A DNA stretch of 64,000 nucleotides, taken from Plumapathes pennacea (Eukaryota > Cnidaria > Anthozoa > Antipatharia > Myriopathidae). Made by a program: the position numbers and the translations under genes. This document shows positions 49,001 through 61,364 of this stretch, piece after piece (the first letter of the stretch is position 1; each line of letters begins with the position of its first letter). The stretch spans positions 363,501-427,500 of the forward strand of contig OZ038464.1 in assembly GCA_964036295.1 (NCBI GenBank), in the 5' to 3' direction. The notes below the pieces were generated by a model. The model did not search any database, was not told the origin of the DNA, and saw only the letters and a list, made by a program, of their open reading frames with translations.

Positions 49001-52000
49001 TGTGCTGAATGGTTCTTATCTCTGGCAGGCAATCGAACGAAGAAGAAGAATGATGAAAGAACGAGCTCAACAGAGGCAAGCAGATAAGGTCAGTAACCAT
49101 GTGTAATATTAAACCTCTACTAACAGCCATCTCACCATGACAACCACCTCTATCTATAATGACCAGGTGTGTCATGACCTGGTCCTCAGTATTGACAAAT
49201 TTACTCTTATTTAAAATCACCACTTGTACACTGACTGCCAATCACATTTTAGAAAAGGTTCACCTTGCATGGAGTCATATCGCACCCTACACCCTGTATA
49301 ATGTACCTCCCTGTGGCTTGTAGGGCAGTTCAGCTGTACAGTATATTGAATGCTTCAGATGTTTTTTAGGCTGAATCAAATTCCCCTTGACAGTAAAAAA
49401 GCCTCTGTAGTTCAGATTGACTGTTCATCTTCTTGGTAATGTGTGCAAGACTTTTTTGCTTTGTGTGTTGATCAGATGATTGTGTCCTCATGTGGTTTCT
49501 AATTCCTGATCTTTACAGGATCTGTTGGATCTCGAGGAAGAAGCCAAGTCTGATGTGGAAGAGGAAGAGGAGGTGTGAAGAATTATCTGAGATAAAATAT
49601 TAAATATTACCTCGTATTATTTACCTCACCTAATAAAAGCAATGTGTCATTACATCTCCAAAATGCAAAGTACCAAATTAAACTCTTTAAGATTGTAGAC
49701 TGTTTTCTGTTTGAATTGTGCTCAAAGTTATACACAGCCTTGTTGGGTTGTGTTCTCTAAAAATACTATGTTTACCCCCAGTTATCTTTCTTATTATAGA
49801 ATTGTGTTATATTGAAATTTATTACATGACTTCACATTTTCGAGTGCAAATACGGGCCAAAACGAGTGCAAAGATGGGAGCGTATTGCACTCGTCAGGAA
49901 CCAGATCAACTGGTTTATTAGCTTACGTGATCAGTTTTCGCAAGCAAAGTTTATGAACACATCATTTTTTGTTCCATTTTGCGCGTGGCGAGAATATTTG
50001 CCCTGCTTCATTTGTCGTGTAATAAACAATTTATTACACGAAAAGTCGTGCAATACGGCTGTATTTTAACTCGTCAGTTTTATTTTTTTGAGCCTGAAGC
50101 AGGCTCGAAAAAATAAAACCAACTCGTAAAAAAAACCCCGCCGTATTGCACTCCTTCTCGTGTAATAACCTCTTTATAGTGGAGTTTGAGGTTGAAGCAA
50201 TATTGTATAAACTGTTGTTATCAAGTGCTACTAGTAACAGAGTCATGTTGTCTTGAAGTCATCAGAGTACGAAGAATACACAGACTCTGAAGAGGAAACG
50301 GGGCCGAGACTGAAACCAGTGTTTGTGAGAAAGTAAGTTGTTTGTAAACATAAACAGTACAGTCATCGACAGCTGTAAGTAATGTGAACTATCAGGACTG
50401 CACAAGAGCTGGAAAGGGCAGCATTTTCCCTTTTCCCTTCAGAGATCAAATAGCTATATTCTCCTGAACACCAAGTTGTCCATATTGCTGGATGTTTTTC
50501 TTGTAAGAAAACCGAACTTGATTAAGCCTTGGATTGAAAATGCCAATCACATAATAATATTTTGTTCTTGTGTTTTGTGTCTAGAAGCGAAGATACAGCA
50601 GTTATTTTTCAAATGAATGCAGGTGTTGTAGACTGCAGATCTCAGGGCAAATATCTCCAATTTGTGCACTGCTTTTTTTGACTGTCTAAATAGGAGTGAC
50701 CGTGTGACGGTTCAGGAGCGAGAGAAGATGGAACTGGACGAAGAACAACAAGAGCAAACCAGAAAGAAGAGGGCAGAAGAAAGGAAGAAAGTCTCACGAA
50801 AAGTAAGCCCTGCCTTCAGCTATATGTACAGTAAGACCTCTTGACATTCACCGACAATACAAACCATTAGGTTAGGTTACTGAGTCAGTGGTGCAGGCCA
50901 TGTGTGTTGTACTTGTTGCATCATTTTTATATAACAAGACTTGTTATGGCATGGGCCTGCCCTTATGTTGCTGTGCTTCTTTGCTTTGCGTAAGCTCCGT
51001 TCCATTTCTTCTTCTCACAACAGTTGGCAGAGGAACTTCTCAGACAGGAACTCCAGGAGAAGCAAGGAGGTTTGTGAATTGTGCTTGTGAATCTCTGCAT
51101 AAAACAATCAAATTCGCTGATAAAAGGCAAAACACTACCAAAAGATGGGTCGTTTTCGAAAACACTCCAGTGTCTGTTTCCATAATGAGTTCACTCTTGT
51201 TAGCAAACTGCGTATCAAAGACTTTTTTTTCTGACTTTTTTTTTTTTTTTTTTTTTTTTTCGTAAGCGAGAACCTCTGTTACACTGCCTTGCATATCTAA
51301 CTAAATTCTCTGTTGTGTCTCCAGTTGCTACTACGGAGGATGTGGTGATGACGGATGATGAAAACGATGAGGAAGAGGTAAACGAGTAAAATACAAAAAA
51401 CCAAAGCGAAGGCACCGGCTAGTTGATTGCTACTGTAAAACTTCTGTTGCATTTTAAGGCAGCCAGGACATTTGTGCTTTATGAACAAATAGAGTGTATG
51501 TCTCTTTACACTAATTTATTGAAAACCTGAAATCATTGACTGGTGTTGCAGTACGAGGCTTGGAAAGTCCGGGAGCTGAAGCGAATCAAGCGGGACAGAG
51601 ATGAACGTGAACAGTAAGTTGTTTACCATTCATGTTGGTCGAATCTGTACTTGATATGCCACTATGCGTCGTGGATGTATGGGCCAGCGTCGCAGGCTAT
51701 CGAACCTATGACCTTCGCGATACCGGTGCGATGATTTTTATTATGTTCGACATTGTGCACTTCAGGTTTTGATGTGCCTTTTTTTTTTCAGGATGGTCAA
51801 GGAGCGACAAGAGGCCGAGCGAATGCACAACATGACCGAAGAGGAGAGGCGAGCGGAGTTCAGAAACAACCCCAAACAGATCGTTAACAAAGCAATCAAA
51901 GGCAAATACAAGTTCCTGCAAAAATATTACCACCGCGGAGCCTTCTTCTTGGTAAGTCGTGTGTGATCAAATTCAATATTCTCTTTCAGTTCTCAAACCA

Positions 52001-53118
52001 GAAATATATAGTATGGTAAGGAGAACTTTGCATTTTATAGCGTGTTCTAAACTATAAGTAAAAACTTCAAGTAAAAACTTCAATGTGGGAAGTGGCCACT
52101 GTTCTAATGCCTTATTTGTTTATTTGTTTGTTTGTTTATTTGTTTATTGATAGGATGAAGAGGAAAATACATACAAGCGGGACTTTGCCAAGCCGACGCT
52201 TGAAGATCACTTTGACAAAAGTATTCTACCTAAAGTCATGCAGGTATGTCGTGTCCCCTTGTGTATGCGCTGCCGTCTCACGGCGTCTAAACCGAACCGA
52301 CAACAATTTTCCAGAAACATCTTCGGTTTTCCAGTTTTTCCCAGTCTGTTCTACGTTTGTAAAATGGCGCAGTCTTATTGACGCCTGCGCTATGTTTTGT
52401 TCAGCTGTTTTTTGTTCATTTGTTGGACTTTTTGTTTTCAGGTCAAGAATTTTGGTCGTTCAGGTCGAACAAAGTACACACATCTGGTAGATCAGGACAC
52501 GACAGCGGTGAGCTCTCCCGTTTTACTTTCTTACCCCCTCCTCCTCCTCTCTTCCCATTTTTCTCCCCTTTCCCCTTTTCCCTCCCCTTCCGCAGCTTTT
52601 GCCTCGCTCCATTCCTACTCCAGAACGAACGTTTTCCGCCTGAAACGAACATTAGCCCGGAATGAATTGTAACGCCTGTGTTGCGGCTACTGTTGCATTC
52701 TCAAACATGTTTCGATACGAACACGCGTGTCCTAATAATGCATAAGTTAATGTTGCACAGGGAAAACATGAAGATGATAGTTCAGTTAAATTATAAGGAC
52801 ATAAGCCGATTATCTGGACATTTGGGCACTGTTACTGACAGTTGATTGGCTAAAAATAAAGCCAAACGTCTAACAAAGTTCATAAGTAATGCGAACTTGT
52901 TCTTCTAAGAATCAAATCGGTTTAGGTTGCAGTCTAACAAGAGTTCGAACCTGTTTTTCTTGTAGTTCAACAGGAATTCAAACCTGTTTTTTTTTTTTTT
53001 TTTCTTGCAGTTCGATTCAGCTTGGTCCCAGGATAACACCCTTGCGATGAAATTCCACACAATGCAGGCAGGCGGAAGCAAGCAGGGATTTGAGAGACCG
53101 AGCAAGAAGAGGAAATAA
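46069..53118 (+). CDS. MFAP1: Microfibrillar-associated protein 1 (spliceosomal factor)
   Basis: Eighteen exons: 46069-46138, 46248-46299, 47016-47124, 47499-47581, 47929-48001, 48513-48559, 48928-48952, 49029-49088, 49519-49572, 50259-50332, 50694-50802, 51024-51069, 51325-51377, 51552-51613, 51792-51951, 52154-52243, 52442-52507, 53011-53118. All phases agree and give 446 residues, close to the 439 of the human protein. Despite its name, MFAP1 is a nuclear pre-mRNA splicing protein of the B complex. Visible are the N-terminal [16 protein letters not shown] segment, long acidic and Arg/Glu coiled-coil stretches, and the highly conserved C-terminal region with [45 protein letters not shown] and a basic terminus SKKRK. 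Exon 7 is only 25 bp. Intron 9 carries a foldback element. Confidence 0.97.
46585..46815 (+). repeat. Candidate retroelement 3' tail in MFAP1 intron 2
   Basis: AT-rich sequence containing the palindrome GGAGCATGCGCCC/TAGCATGCTTCC around AACCCATAATGGGTT and ending in short direct repeats CCTTTGAACCTTGGAACCTT (46800-46819). The tail pattern resembles that of CR1-type LINEs, but no reverse transcriptase is present. Confidence 0.3.
49819..50175. repeat. Foldback MITE-like element in MFAP1 intron 9
   Basis: TTATTACATGA ... GAGTGCAAATACGG at the left is inverse to CCGTATTGCACTCC ... CGTGTAATAA at the right. Further inverse words lie inside (TTTATTACACGA, and AATAAAA around GCCTGAAGCAGGC). Confidence 0.65.
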
Positions 53119-53644
53119 CTTGCTGCTGCTTTGTGAAATGACTTGTATATATAGACGGATCATCGCACATGTGACGTTTAAAACAAGTGAAACGTGAAGA
53201 GGCTGCCGTGTTGCAGACCCACAATGCTGGGAGAGCAGTAGAGCCGAACTTCCATCTCGCTCTACGCGAGAATGACTTCCACCTCGTTCCGGAGAGGAAA
53301 GAGCCTGTAAACGAGGTTTAAATGACTTGGGTACCAGGCTCGCGCTGTTTCAGGCTGCAACCTGTTTTACAAGGGGGAGGGGAGGGTGAAGTTGTTTAAA
53401 TCAGAAACGAAAATAAAACTCTTACTCAAGTGTGTATTTTGTTCCTTGTGACTTGTCCAGAGCGTTGTTGTGAAAGTGTTTTACAGCCGCTTGTAGAGCC
53501 ACCGTGCTGTGAAATTATAAGAACAGGAGGGTGGGGTGGGGTACTTCTTTCTCCCTTCCTTTCTACCTCCCCCAGAAAATGTAAGCGTCGAGCTCGTTTC
53601 CAGTCCTTGCTCTTCGTCAGAAATGGAAAGCCGCGAGATTCAAG
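53119..53644. other. MFAP1 3' flank
   Basis: Contains AGAGCCTGTAAACGAGGTT (about 53300-53318), similar to the terminus of the 1,170-bp transposon and probably a relic end. Confidence 0.45.
53412..53417 (+). terminator. Poly(A) signal of MFAP1
   Basis: AATAAA about 295 nt after the MFAP1 stop. Confidence 0.5.
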
Positions 53645-53739
53645 ATGGTGAATTCTGACAAATTAGGAAGCAGTGAACTAATGATGATGCAAGAAGCCCA
53701 GAAATGGCTTGTAGAAGTGTTGAATTGGATCGAAAAAAG
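53645..53739 (+). CDS. Candidate first coding exon of an unknown gene
   Basis: ATG followed by 31 codons (MVNSDKLGSSELMMMQEAQK, then a WLVEVLNWIEKR helix) and a consensus donor GTGAGT in phase 2. It follows an AAGATGGTG-type start context. A possible second exon ends at a donor at 55276 (open frame about 55166-55276, Ser/Lys-rich), but the only phase-compatible acceptor is weak. The amphipathic segment is not enough to name a family. It may be a truncated or misread gene. Confidence 0.35.
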
Positions 53740-54719
53740 GTGAGTTACATTGTTTATTCGTTTGTTGTTGTTTGGTGGCTTTCTCTGTTGATATCGGGCC
53801 GTCGCTGTCTCGAGTTAATGCGAGGTCCGAGCTGGCTCGACTCGATGTATCAATAACAAGTGGAATTTATAGGTTGTAAGAACATTTCTCACCGTGTTAA
53901 TATGACAATGCTGTTGTAATTTTGCATTCGTAAACAATTTCCAGTGTTCGAACGATCCAAAGAACACTCGGGTAAACGATCTAAAATAAGTTGCCTTTCG
54001 TGATATTATTACTGTATGGCGTTAAGCGATTTCCGACCCGTTTATTTGGCACAACGCGGGCGAGGAGTTAAGCAGCTGAGGGTAAATATAATGCAAATTC
54101 GATGACAGTTTGACCCTGACTCAATTTAAAATCAGTTGAACTTGTACCAATTTAATTATGTGAGGGTGCTTCCACGGATAAACTTTAGAATTAATATTTC
54201 TCGGCTTTGAGAACGAAAGCAGATAGTCACAGCAAATAATAAAGCTGGATATTGCAACATAATTATTTGCACAAAAAGTAACAAATTTGCCATGGTTTGA
54301 ACATTTTTCAAAGCAATACACAAATACCATAACGGGCCCAAAAGATTGTTCTCTTCTATAGTTTACTTTCAGTTTTAGTTTGGTTTAACTCCTAATGGCC
54401 ATTTTCAATTATTTCCTTGGTTTCCCTTTTTTTCTCGCTTGCTTGCTCATAATCACAAACAAAACATATCCCTCGTCCAAATTACTGAAACAAAAATAAA
54501 CAACCCGCGACAGATTTTCTGATAAGTTGCTGTCAGGATCATTCAACAACTAACATGTACTTATTGCCATTCAGTGAATACGACCAATTACGTTTTTCTC
54601 TTTCGTGGCGAATTCGTTTAGCCTCAGTCTGTACCACAGCCGCCAGAGTGCAATTCATTGTTCAGATTAATTTTGATTCTATAGATTTTAATAGTCTTCC
54701 CGGTTATCACACAACGGAG

Positions 54720-54805
54720 ACGAAGAGTCACTGGAGCCAAGCGACGTAAGCACAAGAAATATGCGCAAAATATGCGTCAGTGACGCGAGCAATGCAAAAC
54801 ACAGG
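54720..54805. repeat. CAAGCGCAAGC-type repeat, copy 5
   Basis: AAGCGACGTAAGCACAAGAA and ATGCGTCAGTGACGCGAGCA words, as in the copy at 29630. Confidence 0.6.
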
Positions 54806-55084
54806 GAAAGGAAACGGCATTTCGAATTTGATTTTGATCTTGTGCTGTGGAATTAAGACAGCTAAAGCTCCTGATCAGAAATGTCGGAAAACCAAAACTT
54901 TATCTTGATTGTGATTTTATAAAAATAATATGAGGTGATAACTGACGGTGTCAGAGAAATCATGTATTTGTCCTTGTCAGACAGTCAGTCGTATGTAAAT
55001 ATTTTAACTGTTGAACGTAATTTATTCCGGCGTAAATTATCTGCTGCCGGTCACAAAATTAATACTTCTTTGTTATTCTGCATG

Positions 55085-55086
55085 TT

Positions 55087-55128
<42 letters not shown>
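55085..55128 (+). repeat. (TTG)n microsatellite
   Basis: About fourteen uninterrupted TTG/TGT units. Confidence 0.95.
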
Positions 55129-55314
55129 TGTTTTATGTCCTGTTTTGGGCAGAAGGCAAAAGGCATGATTTCGCGGCGCCAGAATTCTTTTCCCCTTCAG
55201 GGTTAAACACATGTGACAATGCAAGAAGAACTCGACATCAGTCATCGAAGAAGGATAAGGCGTCATCAATGAATGAGGTATTTGATCGGTACGAAACATT
55301 GCTATTATATGGCT

Positions 55315-55405
55315 GTTAGAATGTCACTCATTCATGATCTTTCATTTAAGTAGTCACACCTTTAGACCGGTTTCATTCTAGTTCAATAGTTGGATGTTTT
55401 TGATG
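55315..55405 (+). repeat. 89-bp minisatellite, single degenerate unit (copy 7)
   Basis: TTAGAATGTCACTCATTCAT, then TTTCATTTAAGTAGTCACAC and TTTAGACCGGTTTCATT. Confidence 0.75.
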
Positions 55406-58400
55406 AAATCTCTCACATTCGGACAAGAAAAAGGAACTAATTAAGCCAAAAGTCGCCTGCAACTTGCTCCTGTTTTAAAAGATTTCAGTAAAAGTCACAT
55501 TTTAAAAGGATTTCGTTTTCAAATCACAATGATTATGTTTTTTGATATTATTTGAGGGGGGAGGGGGTGGGGGAGGTGTTTGCGACATAAAATCCATTCG
55601 TCATCGACCCTATATTATATGCAATGTATACATACTGAGCGAGAGCAGATATTTTGAATCTGACAGGACCATTTACGGGTTATCCGTGTCAACATTCTGC
55701 CATCCAAATCACGGACAAACAAAAAGACGCAAATAACATTTATTTTGTAGTTTTACTTAGACAAATAATGGCGACCTTGTTTGGTCTAGAAAATTAATTC
55801 GCCAAGTTCTCAGCGTTGTCTTTGTGGAGCTGTTTTCAGTTTGAACCACTTAGAACTCAGCTTGCCTTAGTTGCGGATTAAGAACTCAGATCCCAGGAGA
55901 TTAACTTTGACAGATGTTCGATAGCTCCAGGGAAGATATTTTATACTAGTTCATTTTGTTTGATGCTGCCAGAAACAAGTGAAGTCGACTCCAAGGAACG
56001 GAAAGGTTACAAGAATTAGGTTGGTACGGTCCACTGAATGATCTTTTAGTTGCTTACTTTAGCTAACTGTGTTCAATGGTAAAATTGAATAAGAAGCAAT
56101 CATGGTACTTGCCTTTAAAACTATCTGATTTACTAGTTTTATTTTATACAATAACAGCTAGTGTGAACAGGAATTATTGATGTTTTCAAAGGAAAAACTA
56201 TTTTTCTGTGAGAGTTCGGTGCGTGTTTCTCTCACACTAAGTAAGATCTAGTTCAGGGAACGTGAAGCATGGGGGTAGGGGGAGTGGGGTTTGAGCTGAA
56301 GTGAACGCGTTTGCGCGCACTTTAGGGGGAGGGGAGGGGGGGCCGGTGACATGCTTCTCCGGGAAAATTCAAATTTAAATCTTCTAAATGACTGGAATGC
56401 ATCTAAAACTGTAAAGCGCCATAGAAATTATAAATTTGTATCAACAAAAAAGCTATTTTTATAAATAATCAAAGCTACTCTGGCCATAATATTCACAAAC
56501 TTCAATGCGCAACAGGACTAATAGGCCAAGTAGTACAAAGCTTTTTGCGAATCAACGTCAAGTCGAAGCCGAACTCAGCATGAACTTAGTTTCCTTTACA
56601 AGTTTCACAAAATGAAAAGGGACAACATTTCGTAAAAATAACCGCAACGGAATATGGGATCACCTCAAAATTTCTCATAATATGTCATTTTAAAAGCAGT
56701 GCTTATATGTTTTGTTTCAAAAAGTGGATGTTTATGTAAGCTTGTATGCACAGCCGACAAACGGACAAAAAAATCGTAAAGGCTTTTTTTTATGCCGTGG
56801 AAATCACTGATAGTACAAAAGTCTTAAATTATGCCAACAAGGGTGAACAGCTTTATTTCGCAAAGTGAACAAAAATTGCTATGCGTAGTGCTCGAAGATG
56901 CCTTGCAGGAAAAGTTCATTTTTACTGTTACGCGCCTTCACAAGTTTTCGCACTTCGTCTTTTTTTCTGACCCCGCACTTCAAACGCGTCTCAGCTAAAT
57001 TTATTCAGCTTATCAGCCCTCTGTACCTCGGCTAACTGTGAAACTAAAATTTTATTTAAATGCTTATATGTACGGACAATTCATTTCCAAACTTCTTCTG
57101 CCCGCGTTTCGCGATTTCTTGAAAAAAAAAAAAAAAAAAAAAATTAAATTATCGTTACTTTGCGAGTCATCAGCCTCAAACACCGCGGCGCATAATGGGG
57201 TGTCAGCGGATATATTTTACATTGATGACGTAGCGTACGGGAAGCGACGGCGCTAAATAACAAAAAAGAGTTAAGAACGAACCTTGACAGCTGCCTTTCA
57301 CACGAAAAAAATGGTTTTCGTCTCATTTTGGCGAGGAAAGCAGCTCATAATTTGCGGTACCGAGCAAAGAACGACGTGAAAAATATATTCCGCCTGCAGT
57401 CTAAGGCGCAACTAACTAAACGGGTTCAATGTCAACTATTTCTTCTTATTTTCAACCTCCGTTCCCCGTACACTGTGATACGTCAGAAATTAAAAAAAGC
57501 ATACACTAACAGCCAAATTCTGCAGTGCAGTGCTTGAGTAAAAACTCACAAGAAAAAATATGATATTCAAGAATTTTTTGAAAATTCACAAAGCGCATGT
57601 CATTTTCGCTCGGACTTTATACAGCGAAGGGGATTATGGGACGTTTTCGGCACACGCGAAAAACGAAGGAGAGGCTGGTACCAAGTTAGCAGCCCTGATC
57701 TCCCATTGGTTGATAAGAAAACTGTGACTGGCAATAGCACTCACTTTACATCCACTGATTTTATTATGATGATAAGATGAGCTTTAAAAGTAGTTAAGAG
57801 TAAGGACTCTATCATGTGTACACGGGTTTGTGGTTTGATCCAGATAACTATGATGTTCCTTCAAAAGGACCGAATCGCCGACTCTGTGTCTCTGAATGAT
57901 CCACGTGATCCACCTTTTTTTAGTGTTCTTCACTTGTGTCGGTGCTCACTTCAGAACTTTGAGTCTGGTGATCAGGGTCACCGCTTCAAACGTGGGACAA
58001 GTTTCCTGCAAGCTCCTCTCTGCTTCTGCAAGGTAGAATTTCTCGCATTCCATGAATCTAAAACGCTGATCGGTTTCATTTGGTTGACAAGAAGCCTCCT
58101 GAGAAAGCCTTACTGTTAAGCATAACTTAGAAAGTAGTCGCACTGACAAATAGGAGGGCGTAAGAAGAAGCACGTCGCAACGTAAGGTTGACGTGGATTT
58201 GCTGAACGCCGTAATGAATGCAATGCTGAGTCTCTGACAAAACGCCAACGTTCAAAACGTCAAAAGAACTCAAAACGTCAGCCAGCGCGCGTTCAAAATA
58301 GTTGAGATATTTTATCGTTTTACCTGCCATGCCGAGGCGGCCTTACAACTTGAAACTAACTTTACTACCTCACTTATAAAACTTACTCGCGTTGCGGTTG

Positions 58401-59014
58401 CTTTTTCATGTGACGTGTTTAGTGTTGAAAGTTTTTACATTCGAAAGAAACGCCAGCTGCAAATCGGGTCTATCAAACATTGAGACAGAGCATGCAGGTA
58501 ATTTCTAACATTTAAAGCTCCCTCGTTAATACAGCAATCCAGAAGTCCAACATCTTACTGTGTTGTTTCAGGTTTGTGTTGACTATTACTTTCGTGATCT
58601 GGTATTCCAGTATGGATCCCTTGTATTCAAGTGAGGTTATAAAATATTCATGATTGGGTCATTCTATTTGAAGAACTTAAATTAATCGTGAAGTGCTCAC
58701 TTCGAACAAGACTTTATGATGCTTCTTGTACGTATGACTTTAAATTTACCGACACTTAAAGTCGTAATTTATAAACTGCCGAGTTTTCAATTCTCCGGGG
58801 CCATTCAAGAAAACAATGTATCCTTCATTTACAGTGAGAACTAATTGTTTAATCAAACTTGAGCGACCGAGACTATTGATAAACGAAAGACTGATGCAAA
58901 TATGCAACGCATCACGATTCGCAATGGCTGTTGAGATCCATTGTACGCATGCGCAGTGATCAACGATCACAGACAAAAGAAACGTATGTAGAACTTACAG
59001 AGATTCCACTCGCG

Positions 59015-59600
59015 AAGTGTCAAATGAAATCTGGAGGGGCAACCCGTCACTCGAATGAAAGCTTTCAATCAGTCAGTTATCGTAGCAGTGTTCGCCTCCA
59101 ACTCCTGAACTGTCAAATGAAACCTAAAGGTGTGACCACTCATATGAAAGCTCTCAATGAGTACATTCTAACAGCAGTATTCACTTCAAACTCCTGAATT
59201 GTCAAATGAAACCTAAAGGTGTGACCACTCATATGAAAGCTCTCAATGAGTACATTCTAACAGCAGTGTTCACTTCCAACTCCTGAACTGTCAAATGAAA
59301 CCTAAAGGTGTGACCACTCAAATGAAAGCTCTCAATGAGTACATTCTAACAGCAGTGTTCACTTCAAACTCCTGAACTGTCAAATGAAACCTAAAGGTGT
59401 CACCACTCATATGAAAGCTCTCAATGAGTACATTCTAACAGCAGTATTCACTTCCAACTCCTGAATTGTCAAATGAAACCTAAAGGTGTGACCACTCAAA
59501 TGAAAGCTCTGATAGAGTACATTCTGAGAGCAATGTTCACTTCCAACTCCTGAACCTAAAAATGTGACCATTCAAATGAGTACATTTTGATAGAAGTGTT
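59015..59600 (-). repeat. 89-bp minisatellite array, copy 8 (largest minus-strand array)
   Basis: More than six inverse units. GTGACCACTC recurs at 59132, 59221 and 59310 with exact 89-base spacing. Units differ at few positions, for example CATATGAAAG against CAAATGAAAG. Confidence 0.97.
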
Positions 59601-60044
59601 ATTTATGTTGTTGTCGAGCAGAGTGCATGTTTGTAGGAGCATGGCCGGTTTAATGCTTTGTACAATGTGGGGGTGGGGTGGGATGGGGTGGGGTGTGTCT
59701 GTTTTCGATATTTGATATCGTTAATTTTCTTTTTCAAATAATGTTTTTAACTCTACAAATCTCCATATGGGCTTTCAAAGTAAATATTTAGCTGTCTAGG
59801 TTGTTTCCTAATCTCAGTTTGACTTTTGTTTGACGTTTTCAACATCATTATTTGCGCTTTTGATCGGCAGTAAAATGGAGCTTTCTCTTTCATTTTGTTT
59901 CCACTGCATTCTTTTCGCCAAGTCCACTTCCTGATAAAGTAAACAGTGATTTTCAGGTATAATTTAATTATGATACTGCCACCTTGCTCGCACATAATTC
60001 AACTCATAAAACGAGGAAAAAAAATAACGAACTCATGGACGACA

Positions 60045-60300
60045 ACAAGAGCTTTCATTTTGAGTGGTCACACCTTTAAGCCTGGTTTTCAGACAAGCGC
60101 AAGCGCAAGATATATTAAAACAAAGAATGCAAGCACAAAGAATAATGTTGTTCTTTTTGTTTGTGAGGAACCTGTTTTCACAGAGAAATAAAATCTCTTG
60201 AGCTAGCGCTTGCGTCTTGTTTCTTCTCTCTTTTTCTTGTAGTTGCAAGGCTCGCCTGCGTGAACGCCAGCCGGTTTTAGACGTTTCCTCAAAGCCTTCA
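60045..60300. repeat. Composite: 89-bp fragment joined to CAAGCGCAAGC hairpin
   Basis: GAGCTTTCATTTTGAGTGG at 60048 passes directly into CCTGGTTTTCAGACAAGCGC at 60081. The hairpin partner is AGCGCTTGCGTCTTG at 60203 with CGCCAGCCGGTTTT near 60265. It shows the two families side by side. Confidence 0.65.
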
Positions 60301-61364
60301 GATTTTTATTTTTTATTTTTTCAATTTCTGGCTTTTTCTTTCTTAATCTAACTACACACTAACGCTTTGTCCCTTTTCAATCAAGCCCCCAGCATCACTG
60401 AAACGTGATTTGTAGTTTATGGGCGGGTCAAACTACTATTTCCGTAAATACATATTTGATTATTTACACACAAGGAGACAAAAAGGTGATAGATCACAGG
60501 CGTTGGAATAATTTTTGTTAAATTTTGTAAGTTATTAGTTAATGAGACATTGTTTGGAATAGAGTGCATTTGTTCAGACCAGAAACACTAATATTTATGT
60601 TGATGAGAGACAGACACACGGAACAGAACTCAGGGACAGAGAAGAGATAGTGAGCTAGAGAGATGGTGTCCGTTTTGGTGTCCGTTTGTGAACAGTTTAG
60701 GTTTGGTTTCATACTGCGATTCAGCAGTTGACGACCGAAGCATTACTAGAAACTACAAAAGCAACAAACGTAAAGATCAGTCTTGAACAAGGGATTCACT
60801 TTTAATTTGACAGAAGGTTCATCTTTAGTTCGTGTTTCTCCCCTGTATTCTTTAAGACTTAATGAACAAAATGCATCCATCACTTTGATTGCCGTAAAAT
60901 GAAACTTGGGTTATTTTCCATTCCAAGTGTGAAACAAAAAAGAATGTAAAGGTCGACCTTCTTTATACAAAACAATAATAGTGTAGAAGGAGAGATAATT
61001 TCATTTCCAATTGTAATGAAAGTTTTACTTGGTGGTGCAATTTCTGTCGCCTCTCTGTAATGCAGGTGTGCTGTGCGGTGTTGACGCTGATTGCATTCAA
61101 GTATAATATTTGTGAGGCTGGAAGGGCAGTATTGTCAGCCAAATGAACACAAAACAAGCGCTTACTGACATCAGGGTTACCGCACGTCCGCTTTCAGACA
61201 GATTAGATGTCTGAACGCAAACAAGCCGTCTGTGCACCCGATATCTTTCCTCTGATTGTGACAAGGCTGTTAGATTGCAAAGTGAGTCACTGTGACGCTT
61301 CTATTACACTGGGAAGAGCTCTTTCAAAAACTGCAAACTTAAATTTGGATTGTGTGTTTCAGAT

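Larger units (their letters stand above)
53740..61364. other. Repeat-rich interval before the GABA-B-like gene
   Basis: No certain gene. Contains hairpin-type repeats (54720-54800, 60080-60300), a (TTG)n tract (55085-55128), 89-bp repeats (55315-55405, 59015-59600, 60045-60080), G-rich tracts (55556, 56270-56345, 59665-59697) and an A run (57121-57142). Confidence 0.55.

Noticed and set aside
55011..55319. Frame reading through the TTG repeat (poly-Val on plus, poly-Gln on minus)
   Set aside because: Mostly microsatellite translation; only the 3' part (55166-55276) is mentioned as a weak exon candidate.
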